This document shows positions 54,359-63,858 of a DNA stretch of 64,000 nt, in pieces (position 1 is the first letter of the stretch; every line of letters begins with the position of its first letter). The notes below the pieces were generated by a model. The model saw nothing but the letters and a program-made list of their open reading frames with translations. It was not told the origin of the DNA and did not search any database. The position numbers and the translations under genes were made by a program. This DNA comes from Lentzea waywayandensis (GTDB lineage: Bacteria; Actinomycetota; Actinomycetes; Mycobacteriales; Pseudonocardiaceae), in assembly GCF_900115955.1 (NCBI RefSeq), contig NZ_FOYL01000007.1, positions 186,001 through 250,000 of the forward strand. Direction: 5' to 3'.

Positions 54359-54985
54359 GTGAGGTTCCTGCGCCGCAACGCCGCTGACACCGATGCCCCG
54401 GCCGCCGAGTCGGCCGACGAGGCCGCCGACGCCACCCGCTCCGCGGGCAAGGGCAGGCCCACGCCCAAGCGGCGTGAGGCGCAGGGCAGGCGTTCCGGGC
54501 CGGTTCCGCCGCCGCCGCGCACGCAGCGCGAGGCGTTCAAGCGCATGCGTGGCAACAAGGTGAGCAAGGAAGAGCGCCGTGCCGCGGCCACCGAGCGTCG
54601 TCAGCGCATGATGGCGGGCGAGGACAAGTACCTGCTGCCGCGTGACCGCGGTCCGGTGAAGGCGTACATCCGCGACCTCGTCGACTCGCGGCGCAACCTC
54701 ATGGGCCTGTTCATGCCGCTCGCGGTGCTGGTGTTCGTGGCGCTGCTGACGCCGTCGCTGGCCGTGCAGCGGTACGCGACGCTGGCGACGACGTTCATGC
54801 TGATCGCGATGGTCATCGAGGGCCTCGTGCTCGGCCGCCTCGTCACGCGCAAGGTGCGGGTGAAGTTCCCGGCCGAGCCGATCAAGGGCCTGTCGATCGG
54901 CTGGTACTCGTTCATCCGCGCGAGCCAGATCCGCAAGCTCCGCGTGCCCAAGCCGCGGGTGAAGCCGGGCGACGCCATCAAGTAG
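54359..54985 (+). CDS. DUF3043 membrane protein (Rv2206-like)
   Basis: 208 residues. An Ala/Glu then Lys/Arg-rich N-terminal half (residues 1-105; RPTPKRREAQGRR), two membrane helices (~118-137 and ~145-165), and a basic C-terminal tail. DUF3043 proteins are common in actinobacteria, with no known function. GTG 54359 stands 10 bases after TACCCT, compatible with leaderless expression. The stop overlaps the next start (TAGTG). Confidence 0.9.
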   Translation: MRFLRRNAADTDAPAAESADEAADATRSAGKGRPTPKRREAQGRRSGPVPPPPRTQREAFKRMRGNKVSKEERRAAATERRQRMMAGEDKYLLPRDRGPVKAYIRDLVDSRRNLMGLFMPLAVLVFVALLTPSLAVQRYATLATTFMLIAMVIEGLVLGRLVTRKVRVKFPAEPIKGLSIGWYSFIRASQIRKLRVPKPRVKPGDAIK

Positions 54986-55617
54986 TGCGCCGAGAACCGC
55001 GCAAGCTTCAGCTGCCGGAGAAGCTGCGGTGGAACCACAACGAGTGGTACCGCCGCTGGCTGCTCCGGCAGTTGCCGTCTCGGGCCGGATCAGCGCTGGA
55101 CGTCGGCTGCGGTCTGGGCGACCTGGCGCGGTCGCTGCGAGCAGACGACGTCACCGCGATCGACGCGAGCGCGCGCATGATCGAACGTGCGAGGGCCGGC
55201 AGCGATCGGGTCAACTGGATCCACGGCGACGTCCTCACCCACGATCTGGGCCGCTACGACGTCGTCACCGCCGAGGCGAGCCTGCACCACCTGCCGTTGC
55301 GCGAAGGTCTCTCCCGGCTCGCCGCGCTGACCAAGCCCGGCGGAACGCTCGTCGTCATCGGGCTCTACCTGACCTCGACGCGATCAGACCACGCGATGGA
55401 GTTCGTGACGTTGCCGGCGAACGCCGTTGTCGGTCTGGTCAAAGCGATCAACGGTACCGGCGGCAAGCCCCACGACACCGAGATGCCGATGGTGATGACG
55501 GCGCCGACGTTGCCGGAGATCCGCGCGGCCGCGGCGGAGATCGTGCCCGGCGCGCGGGTCCGCCGGCACTTGTTCTGGCGGTATTCCATGGTGTGGCACG
55601 CGCCCGAAGTTCATTAG
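54985..55617 (+). CDS. Class I SAM-dependent methyltransferase
   Basis: 210 residues. Motif I ALDVGCGLGDLARSL, VTAIDASARMIERAR, and VVTAEASLHHLPLREGL then KPGGTLVVIGLYL. A coupled partner of the DUF3043 gene (TAGTG overlap at 54983-54987), but the substrate is unknown. The N-terminal HNEWYRRWLLRQLP is common to small-molecule methyltransferases of this group. Confidence 0.88.
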   Translation: MRREPRKLQLPEKLRWNHNEWYRRWLLRQLPSRAGSALDVGCGLGDLARSLRADDVTAIDASARMIERARAGSDRVNWIHGDVLTHDLGRYDVVTAEASLHHLPLREGLSRLAALTKPGGTLVVIGLYLTSTRSDHAMEFVTLPANAVVGLVKAINGTGGKPHDTEMPMVMTAPTLPEIRAAAAEIVPGARVRRHLFWRYSMVWHAPEVH

Positions 55618-55650
55618 CAGCACGAACGATTTCGGTTTAAGCTCCGATGT

Positions 55651-56637
55651 ATGAAGTTCCGTCGACTCGGCCGCAGCGGCCTGTCCATCAGTGAGATCTC
55701 GTACGGCAACTGGCTCACGCACGGTTCCCAGGTCGAAGAGGACCAGGCCCACGCCTGTGTGAAGGCGGCGCTGGAGTCGGGGATCACGACCTTCGACACC
55801 GCCGACGTCTACGCCAACACCGCCGCGGAGTCGGTGCTCGGCCGGGCGCTGCAGGGTCAGCGGCGCGAGTCGCTCGAGATCCTCACCAAGGTCTACTGGC
55901 CGACCGGCCCCGGCGGCCCCAACGACCGCGGGCTCGGCCGCAAGCACATCATGGAGTCGGCCAACGCGTCGCTCAAGCGCCTGCAGACCGACTACGTCGA
56001 CCTGTACCAGGCCCACCGGTTCGACTACAGCGTCCCGCTCGAGGAGACGATGCTGGCGTTCGCCGACCTCGTCCGTCAGGGCAAGGTCCTCTACGTCGGT
56101 GTCTCCGAGTGGACCGCCGAGCAGATCACCCGCGGTGCCGCGCTGGCCCGTGAGCTCAACGTCCCGTTCGTGTCGCACCAGCCGCAGTACTCGATGTTGT
56201 GGCGCGTGATCGAGCCGCAGGTCATCCCGGCGTGCGAGCGCGAGGGCCTGAGCCAGATCGTCTTCTCCCCCGTCGCGCAGGGCATCCTGACCGGCAAGTA
56301 CCTGCCGGGCGCCGAGGTGCCGGAGGGGTCCCGCCTGGCCGACGCGCGCGGCTCGCAGATGATCGCGCGCTGGATGCGGGACGACGTGCTCAACGCCGTT
56401 CAGCAGCTCAAGCCGATCGCCGAGGAAGCGGGCATCACGCTGGCGCAGCTCGCCGTCGCGTGGGTGCTGAAGAACCCGAACGTCGCGTCCGCGATCATCG
56501 GCGCGTCGCGTCCGGAGCAGGTCTTCGAGAACGTCAAGGCCATCGACATCGAGCTCGACGACGACGTGCTCACGCAGATCGACAAGGTCCTCGAGGGCGT
56601 CGTCACCGACGACCCGCGCCTCACCGCCCAGGGCTGA
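55651..56637 (+). CDS. Aldo/keto reductase
   Basis: 328 residues of the AKR barrel. Catalytic Asp and Tyr in [10 protein letters not shown], Lys in LTKVYWP and His in YQAHRFD. NADP-binding regions [14 protein letters not shown] and [15 protein letters not shown]. Close to the voltage-gated potassium channel beta-subunit-like bacterial AKRs. The ATG at 55651 begins [11 protein letters not shown], the family start. Substrate not predictable. Confidence 0.94.
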   Translation: MKFRRLGRSGLSISEISYGNWLTHGSQVEEDQAHACVKAALESGITTFDTADVYANTAAESVLGRALQGQRRESLEILTKVYWPTGPGGPNDRGLGRKHIMESANASLKRLQTDYVDLYQAHRFDYSVPLEETMLAFADLVRQGKVLYVGVSEWTAEQITRGAALARELNVPFVSHQPQYSMLWRVIEPQVIPACEREGLSQIVFSPVAQGILTGKYLPGAEVPEGSRLADARGSQMIARWMRDDVLNAVQQLKPIAEEAGITLAQLAVAWVLKNPNVASAIIGASRPEQVFENVKAIDIELDDDVLTQIDKVLEGVVTDDPRLTAQG

Positions 56638-56638
56638 T

Positions 56639-56839
56639 CTAGCCGGCCGAGTGCAGGCTCATCGGGCCGTACACCTCGGATTCCGAGCGCAGCAGCGTGA
56701 CCTGTTCGACCCCGGCGTCGAGCAGGTCACGCCACTGCGCGCTGAACCAGTCCTCGGCCTCGGCCTGCTCGGCGAACGTCACATCCGGGCCCGCGACGTC
56801 GCGTCCCTGTGCATCCTGGTAGCGCCAGCGGTAATCCAC
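56639..56839 (-). CDS. Small conserved hypothetical protein
   Basis: 66 residues: [46 protein letters not shown] and the tail [13 protein letters not shown]. Acidic and aromatic-rich, no membrane segment. Begins at GTG 56839. Convergent with the aldo/keto reductase (1 bp apart) and divergent from cobU. Looks like a real small soluble protein of actinobacteria with unknown role. Confidence 0.75.
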   Translation of the reverse strand: MDYRWRYQDAQGRDVAGPDVTFAEQAEAEDWFSAQWRDLLDAGVEQVTLLRSESEVYGPMSLHSAG

Positions 56840-56855
56840 GGACGAAGGCTAACTC

Positions 56856-57395
56856 TTGTCATCTCGGACGCTCGTGCTCGGCGGAGCGCGGTCAGGCAAG
56901 TCGGCGCACGCGGAAGGTCTGCTCACCGAGGCGGCCGTGACCTACGTCGCAACCGCGCGCAGATACCCGGACGACCCCGACTGGGACGCACGCATCGCGC
57001 TGCACGTCGCGCGGCGTCCGTCCACTTGGCACACGGTCGAGGCGTCGGCTCCGGCCGACCTGCCGGCGTTGCTCACCGCGACGCAGTACGAGGACCCGCC
57101 GATCCTGGTGGACGACCTGTCGACGTGGCTGGTCGGCGTGCTCGACGACGCCGACGCGTGGGAGGGCGACGGCGCCGAGGCGATCGCGGGCGACATCGAC
57201 GCGATCGTGCGCTCGGTCGCGACCTGCCGGGCGCGACTGGTGCTCGTGACGGCGGAGGTCGGCCTCGGCGTCATTCCGTCGACGCGCTCTGGCAGGCTCT
57301 TCCGAGATCACCTCGGTGCGCTCAACGCGCGCGTCGCCGAGGTGTGCGACGAGGTCACCTTGCTCGTCGCCGGCATCCCGTTGAAACTGCGATGA
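56856..57395 (+). CDS. cobU: Adenosylcobinamide kinase / adenosylcobinamide-phosphate guanylyltransferase
   Basis: 179 residues. P-loop [14 protein letters not shown] at the start, VTYVATARR, then VDDLSTWL and the late [19 protein letters not shown]. CobU phosphorylates and then guanylylates adenosylcobinamide in nucleotide-loop assembly of cobalamin. The TTG 56856 start has no Shine-Dalgarno; GGCTAACTC just upstream could be a -10 for a leaderless mRNA. First gene of cobU-cobT-cobS; the stop overlaps the longer cobT frame. Confidence 0.94.
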   Translation: MSSRTLVLGGARSGKSAHAEGLLTEAAVTYVATARRYPDDPDWDARIALHVARRPSTWHTVEASAPADLPALLTATQYEDPPILVDDLSTWLVGVLDDADAWEGDGAEAIAGDIDAIVRSVATCRARLVLVTAEVGLGVIPSTRSGRLFRDHLGALNARVAEVCDEVTLLVAGIPLKLR

Positions 57396-57406
57396 GGAGT
57401 GACCAG

Positions 57407-58450
57407 GTGAGCACCGAGTTCCCGCCGGTCGAACCGCCGGACGAGACCGTTCTGCGCGAGGCCGAGGCCCGGCACGCGGTGCTGACCAAGCCGGTCGGCT
57501 CGCTCGGAAGGCTCGAGGAGCTGGGCAACTGGATCGCCGCCTGTCAGGGCGTCGTACCGCCCAAGCCGTTCGTGCGGCCGCGTGTCGTCGTGTTCGCGGG
57601 CGACCACGGCATCACCGCTCAGGGCGTGTCGGCGTTCCCGAGCGAGGTGACCGGCCAGATGGTCGCGAACTTCCTGACCGGCGGCGCCGCCGTGAACGTG
57701 CTCGCGCAGGTCGCGGGTGCCACGGTGCGCGTGGTCGACATGGCCGTCGACGCGGACACCCCGGCCGCGGTCAGCCAGCACAAGGTGCGGCGCTCGTCCG
57801 GGTCGATCGACCGCGAGGACGCGCTCACCCGTGAGCAGTGCGAGCTCGCGATCGCGGCCGGCCGTGCGCTGGCCGACGAGGAGGTCGACGCGGGCGCCGA
57901 CGTGCTCGTCGCCGGTGACATGGGCATCGGCAACACGACGCCCGCCGCCGTGCTGATCGCGTCGCTGACCGGGTCGGAACCCGTCGCGGTCGTCGGACGC
58001 GGCACCGGCATCGACGACCAGGCGTGGATGCGCAAGACGGCGGCGATCCGGGACGCGCTGCGCCGGGCCCGCCTCGTGATCAGCGACCCGATCGCGTTGC
58101 TCGCGACGGCCGGTGGCGCCGACATCGCCGCGATGGCGGGGTTCCTGGCGCAGGCCGCTGTGCGGAAGACGCCGGTCGTGCTCGACGGCGTCGTCGTGGG
58201 TGCGGCGGCTGTCGTGGCCGAGGAGCTGGCGCCTGGGGCGCGTGAGTGGTGGGTGGCCGGGCACGAGTCGGCCGAGCCCGCGCACGCGATCGCGCTCGGG
58301 CACCTCAACCTGAAGCCGCTGCTGGAGTTCGGAATGCGGCTCGGTGAAGGCTCCGGTGCCGTGGCGGCGCTGCCGTTGCTGATCTCGGCGGTGAAGGTGC
58401 TCGCGGAGATGGCGACGTTCGAGAGCGCCGGCGTCACCAACAAGGAATGA
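57407..58450 (+). CDS. cobT: Nicotinate-nucleotide-dimethylbenzimidazole phosphoribosyltransferase
   Basis: 347 residues. [43 protein letters not shown] with catalytic-region residues and [13 protein letters not shown]. It activates the lower-ligand base by ribosylation for cobalamin. GTG 57407 has GAGGAG 7 bases upstream; ATG 57392, overlapping the cobU stop, is the alternative. 10 bp before cobS. Confidence 0.97.
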   Translation: MSTEFPPVEPPDETVLREAEARHAVLTKPVGSLGRLEELGNWIAACQGVVPPKPFVRPRVVVFAGDHGITAQGVSAFPSEVTGQMVANFLTGGAAVNVLAQVAGATVRVVDMAVDADTPAAVSQHKVRRSSGSIDREDALTREQCELAIAAGRALADEEVDAGADVLVAGDMGIGNTTPAAVLIASLTGSEPVAVVGRGTGIDDQAWMRKTAAIRDALRRARLVISDPIALLATAGGADIAAMAGFLAQAAVRKTPVVLDGVVVGAAAVVAEELAPGAREWWVAGHESAEPAHAIALGHLNLKPLLEFGMRLGEGSGAVAALPLLISAVKVLAEMATFESAGVTNKE

Positions 58451-58460
58451 AGCTTCGCCC

Positions 58461-59162
58461 TTGAAACTGGCACTGTCCTGGCTGACCGTCCTGCCGCTGC
58501 GTGTCGACGACGTCGACCGCAAAGCGGCGGGGCGGGCCATCGCGTGGACACCGCTCGTCGGCGTCGTGCTCGGCGCCTTCGTCGTCGGCGTCCTCAAGCT
58601 GCTTGCGATATCCAATATATCGGCGCTCGTGGCCGGGTTCCTGGTCGTCGGCGTCGTCGCACTGTCGACACGCGGTATGCACCTCGACGGGCTTGCCGAC
58701 GTCGCCGACGGGCTCGGTTGCTACGGGCCGCCGGAGCGTGCGCTCAAGGTCATGAAGGACGGCGGCGCCGGACCGTTCGGCGTGGTGTCGCTGATCGTGG
58801 TGCTGGGCGCGCAGGCCGCCGCACTCCCCCACGCTCAGTGGGGCGTCGTCCTGCTGGCGTTCGCGACGAGCCGGGCGGCGTTCGGCATCTGTTGCATGCG
58901 CGGTGTGCCTGCCGCACGGCCTGAGGGGCTCGGTGCGCTCGTTGCGGGCACTCAGCATCCGTTGATGGTCATCGGCACGTGGGTGGTGCTCGCTGCTGCG
59001 GCGATTCCGCTCGGGTGGCGCGCGGTCGTCGCCGTCGTCGTCGCGTTCGCGCTCGTGTGGGTACTGGTGCAGCACACCAGAAAGCGTTTCGGCGGCATCA
59101 CCGGTGATGTGCTCGGTGCTGCCGCCGAAATCGCGCTTCTGGCCGTGCTGGTGATCGCCTGA
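58461..59162 (+). CDS. cobS: Adenosylcobinamide-GDP ribazoletransferase
   Basis: 233 residues with several membrane helices. The family motif is MHLDGLADVADGLGCYG (Asp residues bind Mg), followed by ALKVMKDGGAGPFGVV. It joins GDP-cobinamide and alpha-ribazole to complete cobalamin. Starts at TTG 58461. The 17-mer GATATCCAATATATCGG (58607-58623) is part of the coding sequence (AISNIS in a membrane segment), identical to that in the Rv2189c-like gene. Confidence 0.95.
   Translation: MKLALSWLTVLPLRVDDVDRKAAGRAIAWTPLVGVVLGAFVVGVLKLLAISNISALVAGFLVVGVVALSTRGMHLDGLADVADGLGCYGPPERALKVMKDGGAGPFGVVSLIVVLGAQAAALPHAQWGVVLLAFATSRAAFGICCMRGVPAARPEGLGALVAGTQHPLMVIGTWVVLAAAAIPLGWRAVVAVVVAFALVWVLVQHTRKRFGGITGDVLGAAAEIALLAVLVIA
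58607..58623. repeat. Long form of the AT-rich element inside cobS
   Basis: GATATCCAATATATCGG, the same 17 bases as 34532-34548, in an otherwise GC-rich gene. Confidence 0.88.
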
Positions 59163-59172
59163 CCCCAGAGCC

Positions 59173-60264
59173 CTAGGAGTGCAGCACCGTCATCCAGCCG
59201 TGGGTGTCGGCGACGTGGCCGTGCTGGAGGCCGGTCAGGCGCTCGCGCAGTTGCTTCGTCACCGAGCCGGTGCCGCCGTCGGCGATGTCGAACTCGCCAC
59301 CGGCGTGCTTGACGTGGCCGACCGGCGTGATGACCGCGGCCGTGCCACAGGCGAAGACCTCGGTGAGCTCACCGGAGGCGTTGGCCTTCTCCCACTCCTC
59401 GGTCGAGATGCGGCGCTCCTCGACGGTCAAGCCGAGCTCGGAGGCCAGTTCCAGCAGCGAGCTCCGGGTGATGCCGGGCAGCAGCGTGCCGGTCAGCTCG
59501 GGCGTGATCACCTTGTCCCCGAAGACGAAGAACAGGTTCATGCCGCCCATCTCCTCGACCCAGCGGCGTTCCACCGCGTCGAGCCAGACGACCTGGTCGC
59601 AGCCCTTCTCGGCGGCCTGCGCCTGCGCCACGAGGGACGCGGCGTAGTTGCCGGCGAACTTGGCCGCGCCGGTGCCACCGGGGGCCGCGCGGACGTACTC
59701 GGTCGAGAGCCACACGCTCACCGGGCGGACGCCGCTCGCGAAGTAGGAGCCGGCGGGGGAGGCGATCAGCACGTAGAGGTACTCGGACGCGGGTCGCACG
59801 CCGAGGCCCTTCTCCGTGGAGATCATGAACGGCCGCAGGTAGAGGGACTCCTCCTCGGCCGAGGGCACCCAGCGGTCGTCGACCGCGAGGATCTGCCGCA
59901 CGGACTCCAGGAAGAGCTCGTCGGGAAGTTCGGGCATCGCCATGCGGCGGGCCGAGGCGCGGAAGCGCTCGGCGTTGGCCTCAGGGCGGAAGGACGCGAT
60001 CGAACCGTCGGGCTGCCGGTAGGCCTTGAGCCCTTCGAAGATCGCCTGGCCGTAGTGCAGCACCATTGCCGCGGGGTCCAGTGCGAGAGTGGAGTACGGG
60101 CCGACTTCAGCGTCGTGCCAGCCCTGCTCGCGGTTCCAGCGGATCGTCACCATGTGATCGGTGAAGTGCTGCCCGAAGCCCGGCTTGGCAAGTACCTCCG
60201 CTACGCGCTCCGGGGTCGCCGGGTGCGGGTGGGGAGTCCGGGTGAAAGGCAACTCGCTCGTCAT
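59173..60264 (-). CDS. ilvE: Branched-chain amino acid aminotransferase
   Basis: 363 residues of the fold type IV PLP family. [17 protein letters not shown], the PLP-binding Lys in [27 protein letters not shown] and [16 protein letters not shown]. It interconverts branched-chain amino and keto acids. Start ATG 60264 ([11 protein letters not shown]); a longer frame is unlikely. Convergent with cobS, 10 bp apart, with no clear terminator between. Confidence 0.97.
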   Translation of the reverse strand: MTSELPFTRTPHPHPATPERVAEVLAKPGFGQHFTDHMVTIRWNREQGWHDAEVGPYSTLALDPAAMVLHYGQAIFEGLKAYRQPDGSIASFRPEANAERFRASARRMAMPELPDELFLESVRQILAVDDRWVPSAEEESLYLRPFMISTEKGLGVRPASEYLYVLIASPAGSYFASGVRPVSVWLSTEYVRAAPGGTGAAKFAGNYAASLVAQAQAAEKGCDQVVWLDAVERRWVEEMGGMNLFFVFGDKVITPELTGTLLPGITRSSLLELASELGLTVEERRISTEEWEKANASGELTEVFACGTAAVITPVGHVKHAGGEFDIADGGTGSVTKQLRERLTGLQHGHVADTHGWMTVLHS

Positions 60265-60356
60265 GAGAGCACGGTAACCCGCAGGTGGGGATACGGAAAA
60301 TCGTCTTCCCAAAACTCGGACGTCCTACTAAGTCAACCTCGATAGAGTCCCCGGCC

Positions 60357-60626
60357 ATGACCGAGGCGGAAAGATCTTCGAAGGGTGCGGACGTCCGCAC
60401 CGTGCTGCAGGCCGCGCTGCTCGTTCTGGGCACCGGCATGACGTTCCTCGACGGATGGGTGCTCGGCGGCGTCGGTGGTGTGGTGGGTGCCGTGATCGCC
60501 GCCGCCGTCTTCCTGGCCGTCTACTGGGCGCTCATCAAGGAGAAGGAGTCCACCAACGGCCGCATCATCGGGCTTGCGGTGTGTGTTGGCGTGACGCTGC
60601 TCGTTTTCCTCTCAGCAACGCTGTGA
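60357..60626 (+). CDS. Small three-helix membrane protein (DUF3017-like)
   Basis: 89 residues: TVLQAALLVLGTGMTFLDGW, GAVIAAAVFLAVYWALI, then IIGLAVCVGVTLLVFLSATL form three membrane segments. The short length, the position near ilvE and the charge pattern suggest DUF3017, but this is tentative. TAGAGT (60343-60348) 8 bases before ATG 60357 suits a short leader. Its last 62 bp overlap the permease gene on the opposite strand. Confidence 0.8.
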   Translation: MTEAERSSKGADVRTVLQAALLVLGTGMTFLDGWVLGGVGGVVGAVIAAAVFLAVYWALIKEKESTNGRIIGLAVCVGVTLLVFLSATL

Positions 60627-61800
60627 GGCCGATGAGCCCGGTACCGATGCCGAGTCCCGCGATCGAGATGAGCATCGCGGGCACCGGCATGCTCATGGCG
60701 AGCAGCACCGAGAGCCCGAGTCCGAGACAAGCCGTGCGCATGGGCCACGTGCGGTCGTTCTGCAGCAGGACTCGAGCCGACGCGTTCGTGAAGGCGTAGT
60801 AGAACAACGTCCCGCAGGCCGCCACGCCCAGCGCCGTCCTCAACGGCATCAGCACGACGGCGAGTGCGGAAGCGACGACCACGACGAGCGTCAGCGCGCC
60901 GGGCTTGAGGCGGGTCGGCAGGTCGCCGTCCTCGGTCAGTCCGGTCAGGGTGCGGTGGGCGGACGCGAGAACGAAGTGCAGCGCGGCCACCCCGGCCACC
61001 GCCGCGGCGATCTGCACGAGCGGCACCAGCGCGGCCGAGTCCGCTGCGACGAGGGCGTCGCGCAACGGGGCCGGTGACAATGCGAGACGCGCGCTACCGA
61101 GCTGCCGAAGCACACCGGCGCCCACCGCGAGACAGACCACGAACGACAGTCCGATGAGGACCGGAATCGCGATCTTCAGCACGGACGGCGCGTGGTGCTT
61201 CTCCCCTCGATTCGGAGCGGTGATGCGTTCGAAACCGGCGAACGCCATGAACATCAGGCCGGCGACGCCGACGAGTTCGTTGACGGTGCCCGCCTCCCCC
61301 GCCGACGGCACGGGCGCGATCGAGAAGCTCGCCGCGACGACCAACGCGAGCACGCCGAGGACGACCACGGACACCAGCACGCTGACGCCCGCGGTGAAGC
61401 GGAAGCCGGCCGCGCCGAGCAGCGCCGTCGCGACGACCAGTGCGAGTGCGCCGATCATCGGCTGGTCCGGCACCACGTACGCGCCGAACATCGACGCCAC
61501 CGCGGCCGCCATGGCGCACCGGCCCAGAAGGTGTGCGCTCGCCGTCATCCGTGCGGGCCACACGCCGAGCTGCGCGCGCACGTATCCGTAACCGCCGCCG
61601 ACGTCCGGGTAGGCGCGCGACTGGTCCGCGGTCGAGAAGGCCGAGCAGAGAGCGGCTAGCGCGGAGATGGCCAGCGCCGGGAGCACCCACCAGCCCGCAA
61701 GGCCTGCGGCTGGGGCGAATCCGGCGAAGACCCCCGCTCCGAGCACCGCGGGAAGACCGAGCGCGACCGCCGTGACGATCTCGCGAGGCGTGTGGGTCAC
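60565..61800 (-). CDS. APC-superfamily amino acid permease
   Basis: 411 residues and about 11-12 membrane helices. AVLGAGVFAGFAPAAGLAG matches the helix 1 G-x-G motif (GSGIF-like), SRAYPDVGGGYGYVR the helix 3 region, and AFAGFERITAPNRGEKHHA the F-x-G-E helix 6 region. Likely a proton-coupled amino acid transporter; substrate not readable. GTG 61800. 3' overlap with the small membrane gene. Confidence 0.9.
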   Translation of the reverse strand: MTHTPREIVTAVALGLPAVLGAGVFAGFAPAAGLAGWWVLPALAISALAALCSAFSTADQSRAYPDVGGGYGYVRAQLGVWPARMTASAHLLGRCAMAAAVASMFGAYVVPDQPMIGALALVVATALLGAAGFRFTAGVSVLVSVVVLGVLALVVAASFSIAPVPSAGEAGTVNELVGVAGLMFMAFAGFERITAPNRGEKHHAPSVLKIAIPVLIGLSFVVCLAVGAGVLRQLGSARLALSPAPLRDALVAADSAALVPLVQIAAAVAGVAALHFVLASAHRTLTGLTEDGDLPTRLKPGALTLVVVVASALAVVLMPLRTALGVAACGTLFYYAFTNASARVLLQNDRTWPMRTACLGLGLSVLLAMSMPVPAMLISIAGLGIGTGLIGLTALLRGKRAASRQHTPQAR

Positions 61801-61999
61801 CGGTACACATTCTCAGATGCGGCATCCGGCCGTAACCACCCGGTCGACTGATGCGTGAAACGGGCGAATCGCCACTGTGCGCAACTGTCAACGTCACGGA
61901 TTGCGGCGATCGGGGCGGGGCTGGGCATTAGTGGGACAGTCCGACCTTTAGCATGAGTCACGATTCCGAGCCCCGCACGCAACAACCCTGGAGCAGCAC

Positions 62000-63472
62000 G
62001 TGACAGCCCCGAAGCTGGCCCTCACCGAGGGTGATCTGAGCACCACCGCCGCGGACGCAGTCGTCGTGGGCACCCTGCAGGGTGCGGACGGTCTGGAGCT
62101 CGCCCCCGGTGCCGAAGCTGTCGCCGCCGCGTTCGACGGCGCGCTGCTCGACGTGCTCGGCACCCTGCGCGCGTCCGGCAAGGCCGACGAGCTGGTGAAG
62201 GTGCCGACGTTCGGCAAGATCGCCGCTCCGCTCGTGCTGGCCGTAGGCCTCGGCAAGACCGCCGGTGAAGAGCAGGTGCGCCGTGCGTCCGGTGTCGCCG
62301 CCCGTGCGCTGGGCGGCAAGAAGCGCGCGATCAACACGCTCGCCGCGCTGCACGTCGGTGCGGCGGCCGAGGGCACGCTGCTCGGCGCCTACTCGTTCAC
62401 CGAGTACAAGTCCGACAAGGGCGAGGGCCCGGTCGCGAAGGTCGACCTGCACGCCGCCGGTTCCAAGGAGAACAAGGCCGCGCTGAAGGCCGCCGTCGCG
62501 ATCGCCGAGTCCGTCGCCATCGCGCGTGACTTCATCAACACGCCGCCGAACGACCTCTACCCCGCTTCGTTCGCCGCCCGCGCGGAGAAGCTCGCCACCG
62601 CGGCCGGTCTCGACGTCGAGATCCTCGACGAGAAGGCGCTGAAGAAGCAGGGCTTCGGCGGCATCCTGGGTGTCGGTGTCGGTTCGACGCGCCAGCCGCG
62701 CCTCGTGCGCATCTCGTACAAGGGCACGAAGGCCGTCAAGAAGGTCGCGCTCGTCGGCAAGGGCATCACGTTCGACACCGGCGGCATCTCCATCAAGCCG
62801 GCCGCGGGCATGGACGAGATGACCTCGGACATGTCGGGTGCCGCCGCGATCGTCGCCACGATGGTGCTCGCCGCGAAGCTCAAGTACCCGCTGGAGATCA
62901 TCGCGTCGATCCCGATGGCGGAGAACATGCCGTCCGGTGACGCCTACCGCCCCGGCGACGTGCTGACCATGTACGGCGGCAAGACCGTCGAGGTGCTCAA
63001 CACCGACGCCGAGGGCCGCCTGATCCTGTCCGACGCCATCGTGCGCGCGTGCGAGGACAACCCCGACTACCTGATCGAGACCGCGACGCTGACCGGCGCG
63101 CAGGTCGTCGCCCTCGGCAAGCGCACCTCGGGCGTCATGGGCTCCGACGAGTTCCGCGACCGCGTCGCCGCCATCGGCACCGCCGTCGGCGAGTCGGCGT
63201 GGGCGATGCCGCTGCCCGAGGAGCTGCGCGCGGACCTCGACTCGCGCCTGGCGGACCTCGCGAACGTCACCGGGCACCGCTGGGGCGGCATGCTCGCCGC
63301 CGGGCTGTTCCTGCGCGAGTTCGTGGCCGAGGGCGTGCAGTGGGCGCACATCGACATCGCCGGTCCGGCATTCCACACGGGTGGCCCTTACGGATACACC
63401 TCGAAGGGCGGCACCGGCGTTCCGGTGCGGACCATCGCGGCTGTTCTGGCGGACATCGCCGCTAACGGCTGA
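62000..63472 (+). CDS. pepB: Leucyl aminopeptidase (M17)
   Basis: 490 residues. The two-metal site is clear: [31 protein letters not shown] and the family signature [21 protein letters not shown] and [19 protein letters not shown] complete the C-terminal domain. It removes N-terminal Leu and other residues, probably as a hexamer in the cytosol. GTG 62000 follows CTGGAG. Position matches mycobacterial pepB (Rv2213). A hairpin terminator with a TTCG loop follows. Confidence 0.97.
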   Translation: MTAPKLALTEGDLSTTAADAVVVGTLQGADGLELAPGAEAVAAAFDGALLDVLGTLRASGKADELVKVPTFGKIAAPLVLAVGLGKTAGEEQVRRASGVAARALGGKKRAINTLAALHVGAAAEGTLLGAYSFTEYKSDKGEGPVAKVDLHAAGSKENKAALKAAVAIAESVAIARDFINTPPNDLYPASFAARAEKLATAAGLDVEILDEKALKKQGFGGILGVGVGSTRQPRLVRISYKGTKAVKKVALVGKGITFDTGGISIKPAAGMDEMTSDMSGAAAIVATMVLAAKLKYPLEIIASIPMAENMPSGDAYRPGDVLTMYGGKTVEVLNTDAEGRLILSDAIVRACEDNPDYLIETATLTGAQVVALGKRTSGVMGSDEFRDRVAAIGTAVGESAWAMPLPEELRADLDSRLADLANVTGHRWGGMLAAGLFLREFVAEGVQWAHIDIAGPAFHTGGPYGYTSKGGTGVPVRTIAAVLADIAANG

Positions 63473-63488
63473 GCCATTCTTTCCGCAC

Positions 63489-63522
63489 AACGGGCGGAGC
63501 TCCTTCGGGGGCTCCGCCCGTT
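63489..63522 (+). terminator. Terminator after the aminopeptidase gene
   Basis: 15-bp stem AACGGGCGGAGCTCC with one G-T pair to its partner, closed by TTCG. Confidence 0.93.
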
Positions 63523-63533
63523 GCGTTGCAACT

Positions 63534-63614
63534 GATATATCGGCTGCTTCAGCGTTGCTGACCAGCACCTTTGCAACAGGTCTTTTGACTTCGTCCGCAA
63601 ACGTCCCGTTGCAA
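63534..63614. repeat. Composite repeat: GATATATC plus hairpin (copy 6)
   Basis: GATATATC at 63534-63541. Hairpin arms 63571-63587 and 63598-63614 (left TTGCAACAGGTCTTTTG) around ACTTCGTCCG, with a few mismatches. The left arm and loop match copy 2. It lies after, and separate from, the terminator. Confidence 0.92.
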
Positions 63615-63858
63615 GGGGGGTCGGGCAAGGGCTTCGGCGGGCGGGCTGAAATGTGCGGCGCGGACTTTCGCGGTCACGGCTTGCCATTTCACGGAAAGAT
63701 GCCCCGCAGAGGACTTGCGGGCATTTTCTCGTGTTCGCGGAGGTGATCACGGTGCCGGCCGTCGGCGAGGCTCGTGCTCGCCGTGGAGCAGGCAGTCCGA
63801 GAGAGATGCCGGTCGCTCAGGGCTGTGCTCCAGGCCCCGGCGAGAGGAGTATTTCCAC
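63615..63858. other. Leader region upstream of the OsmC-like gene
   Basis: Together with the terminator and repeat this makes a 386-base stretch without a gene after 63472. It holds a hairpin with a T-run (63699-63728) and several GC-rich inverted repeats such as GCTCGTGCTCGCC. No known riboswitch class was recognised. Confidence 0.6.
63699..63728 (+). terminator. Hairpin with T-run in the osmC leader
   Basis: ATGCCCCGCA and TGCGGGCAT pair with one bulged C, followed by TTTTC. Could be a terminator or attenuator about 130 bp before the gene. Confidence 0.6.
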
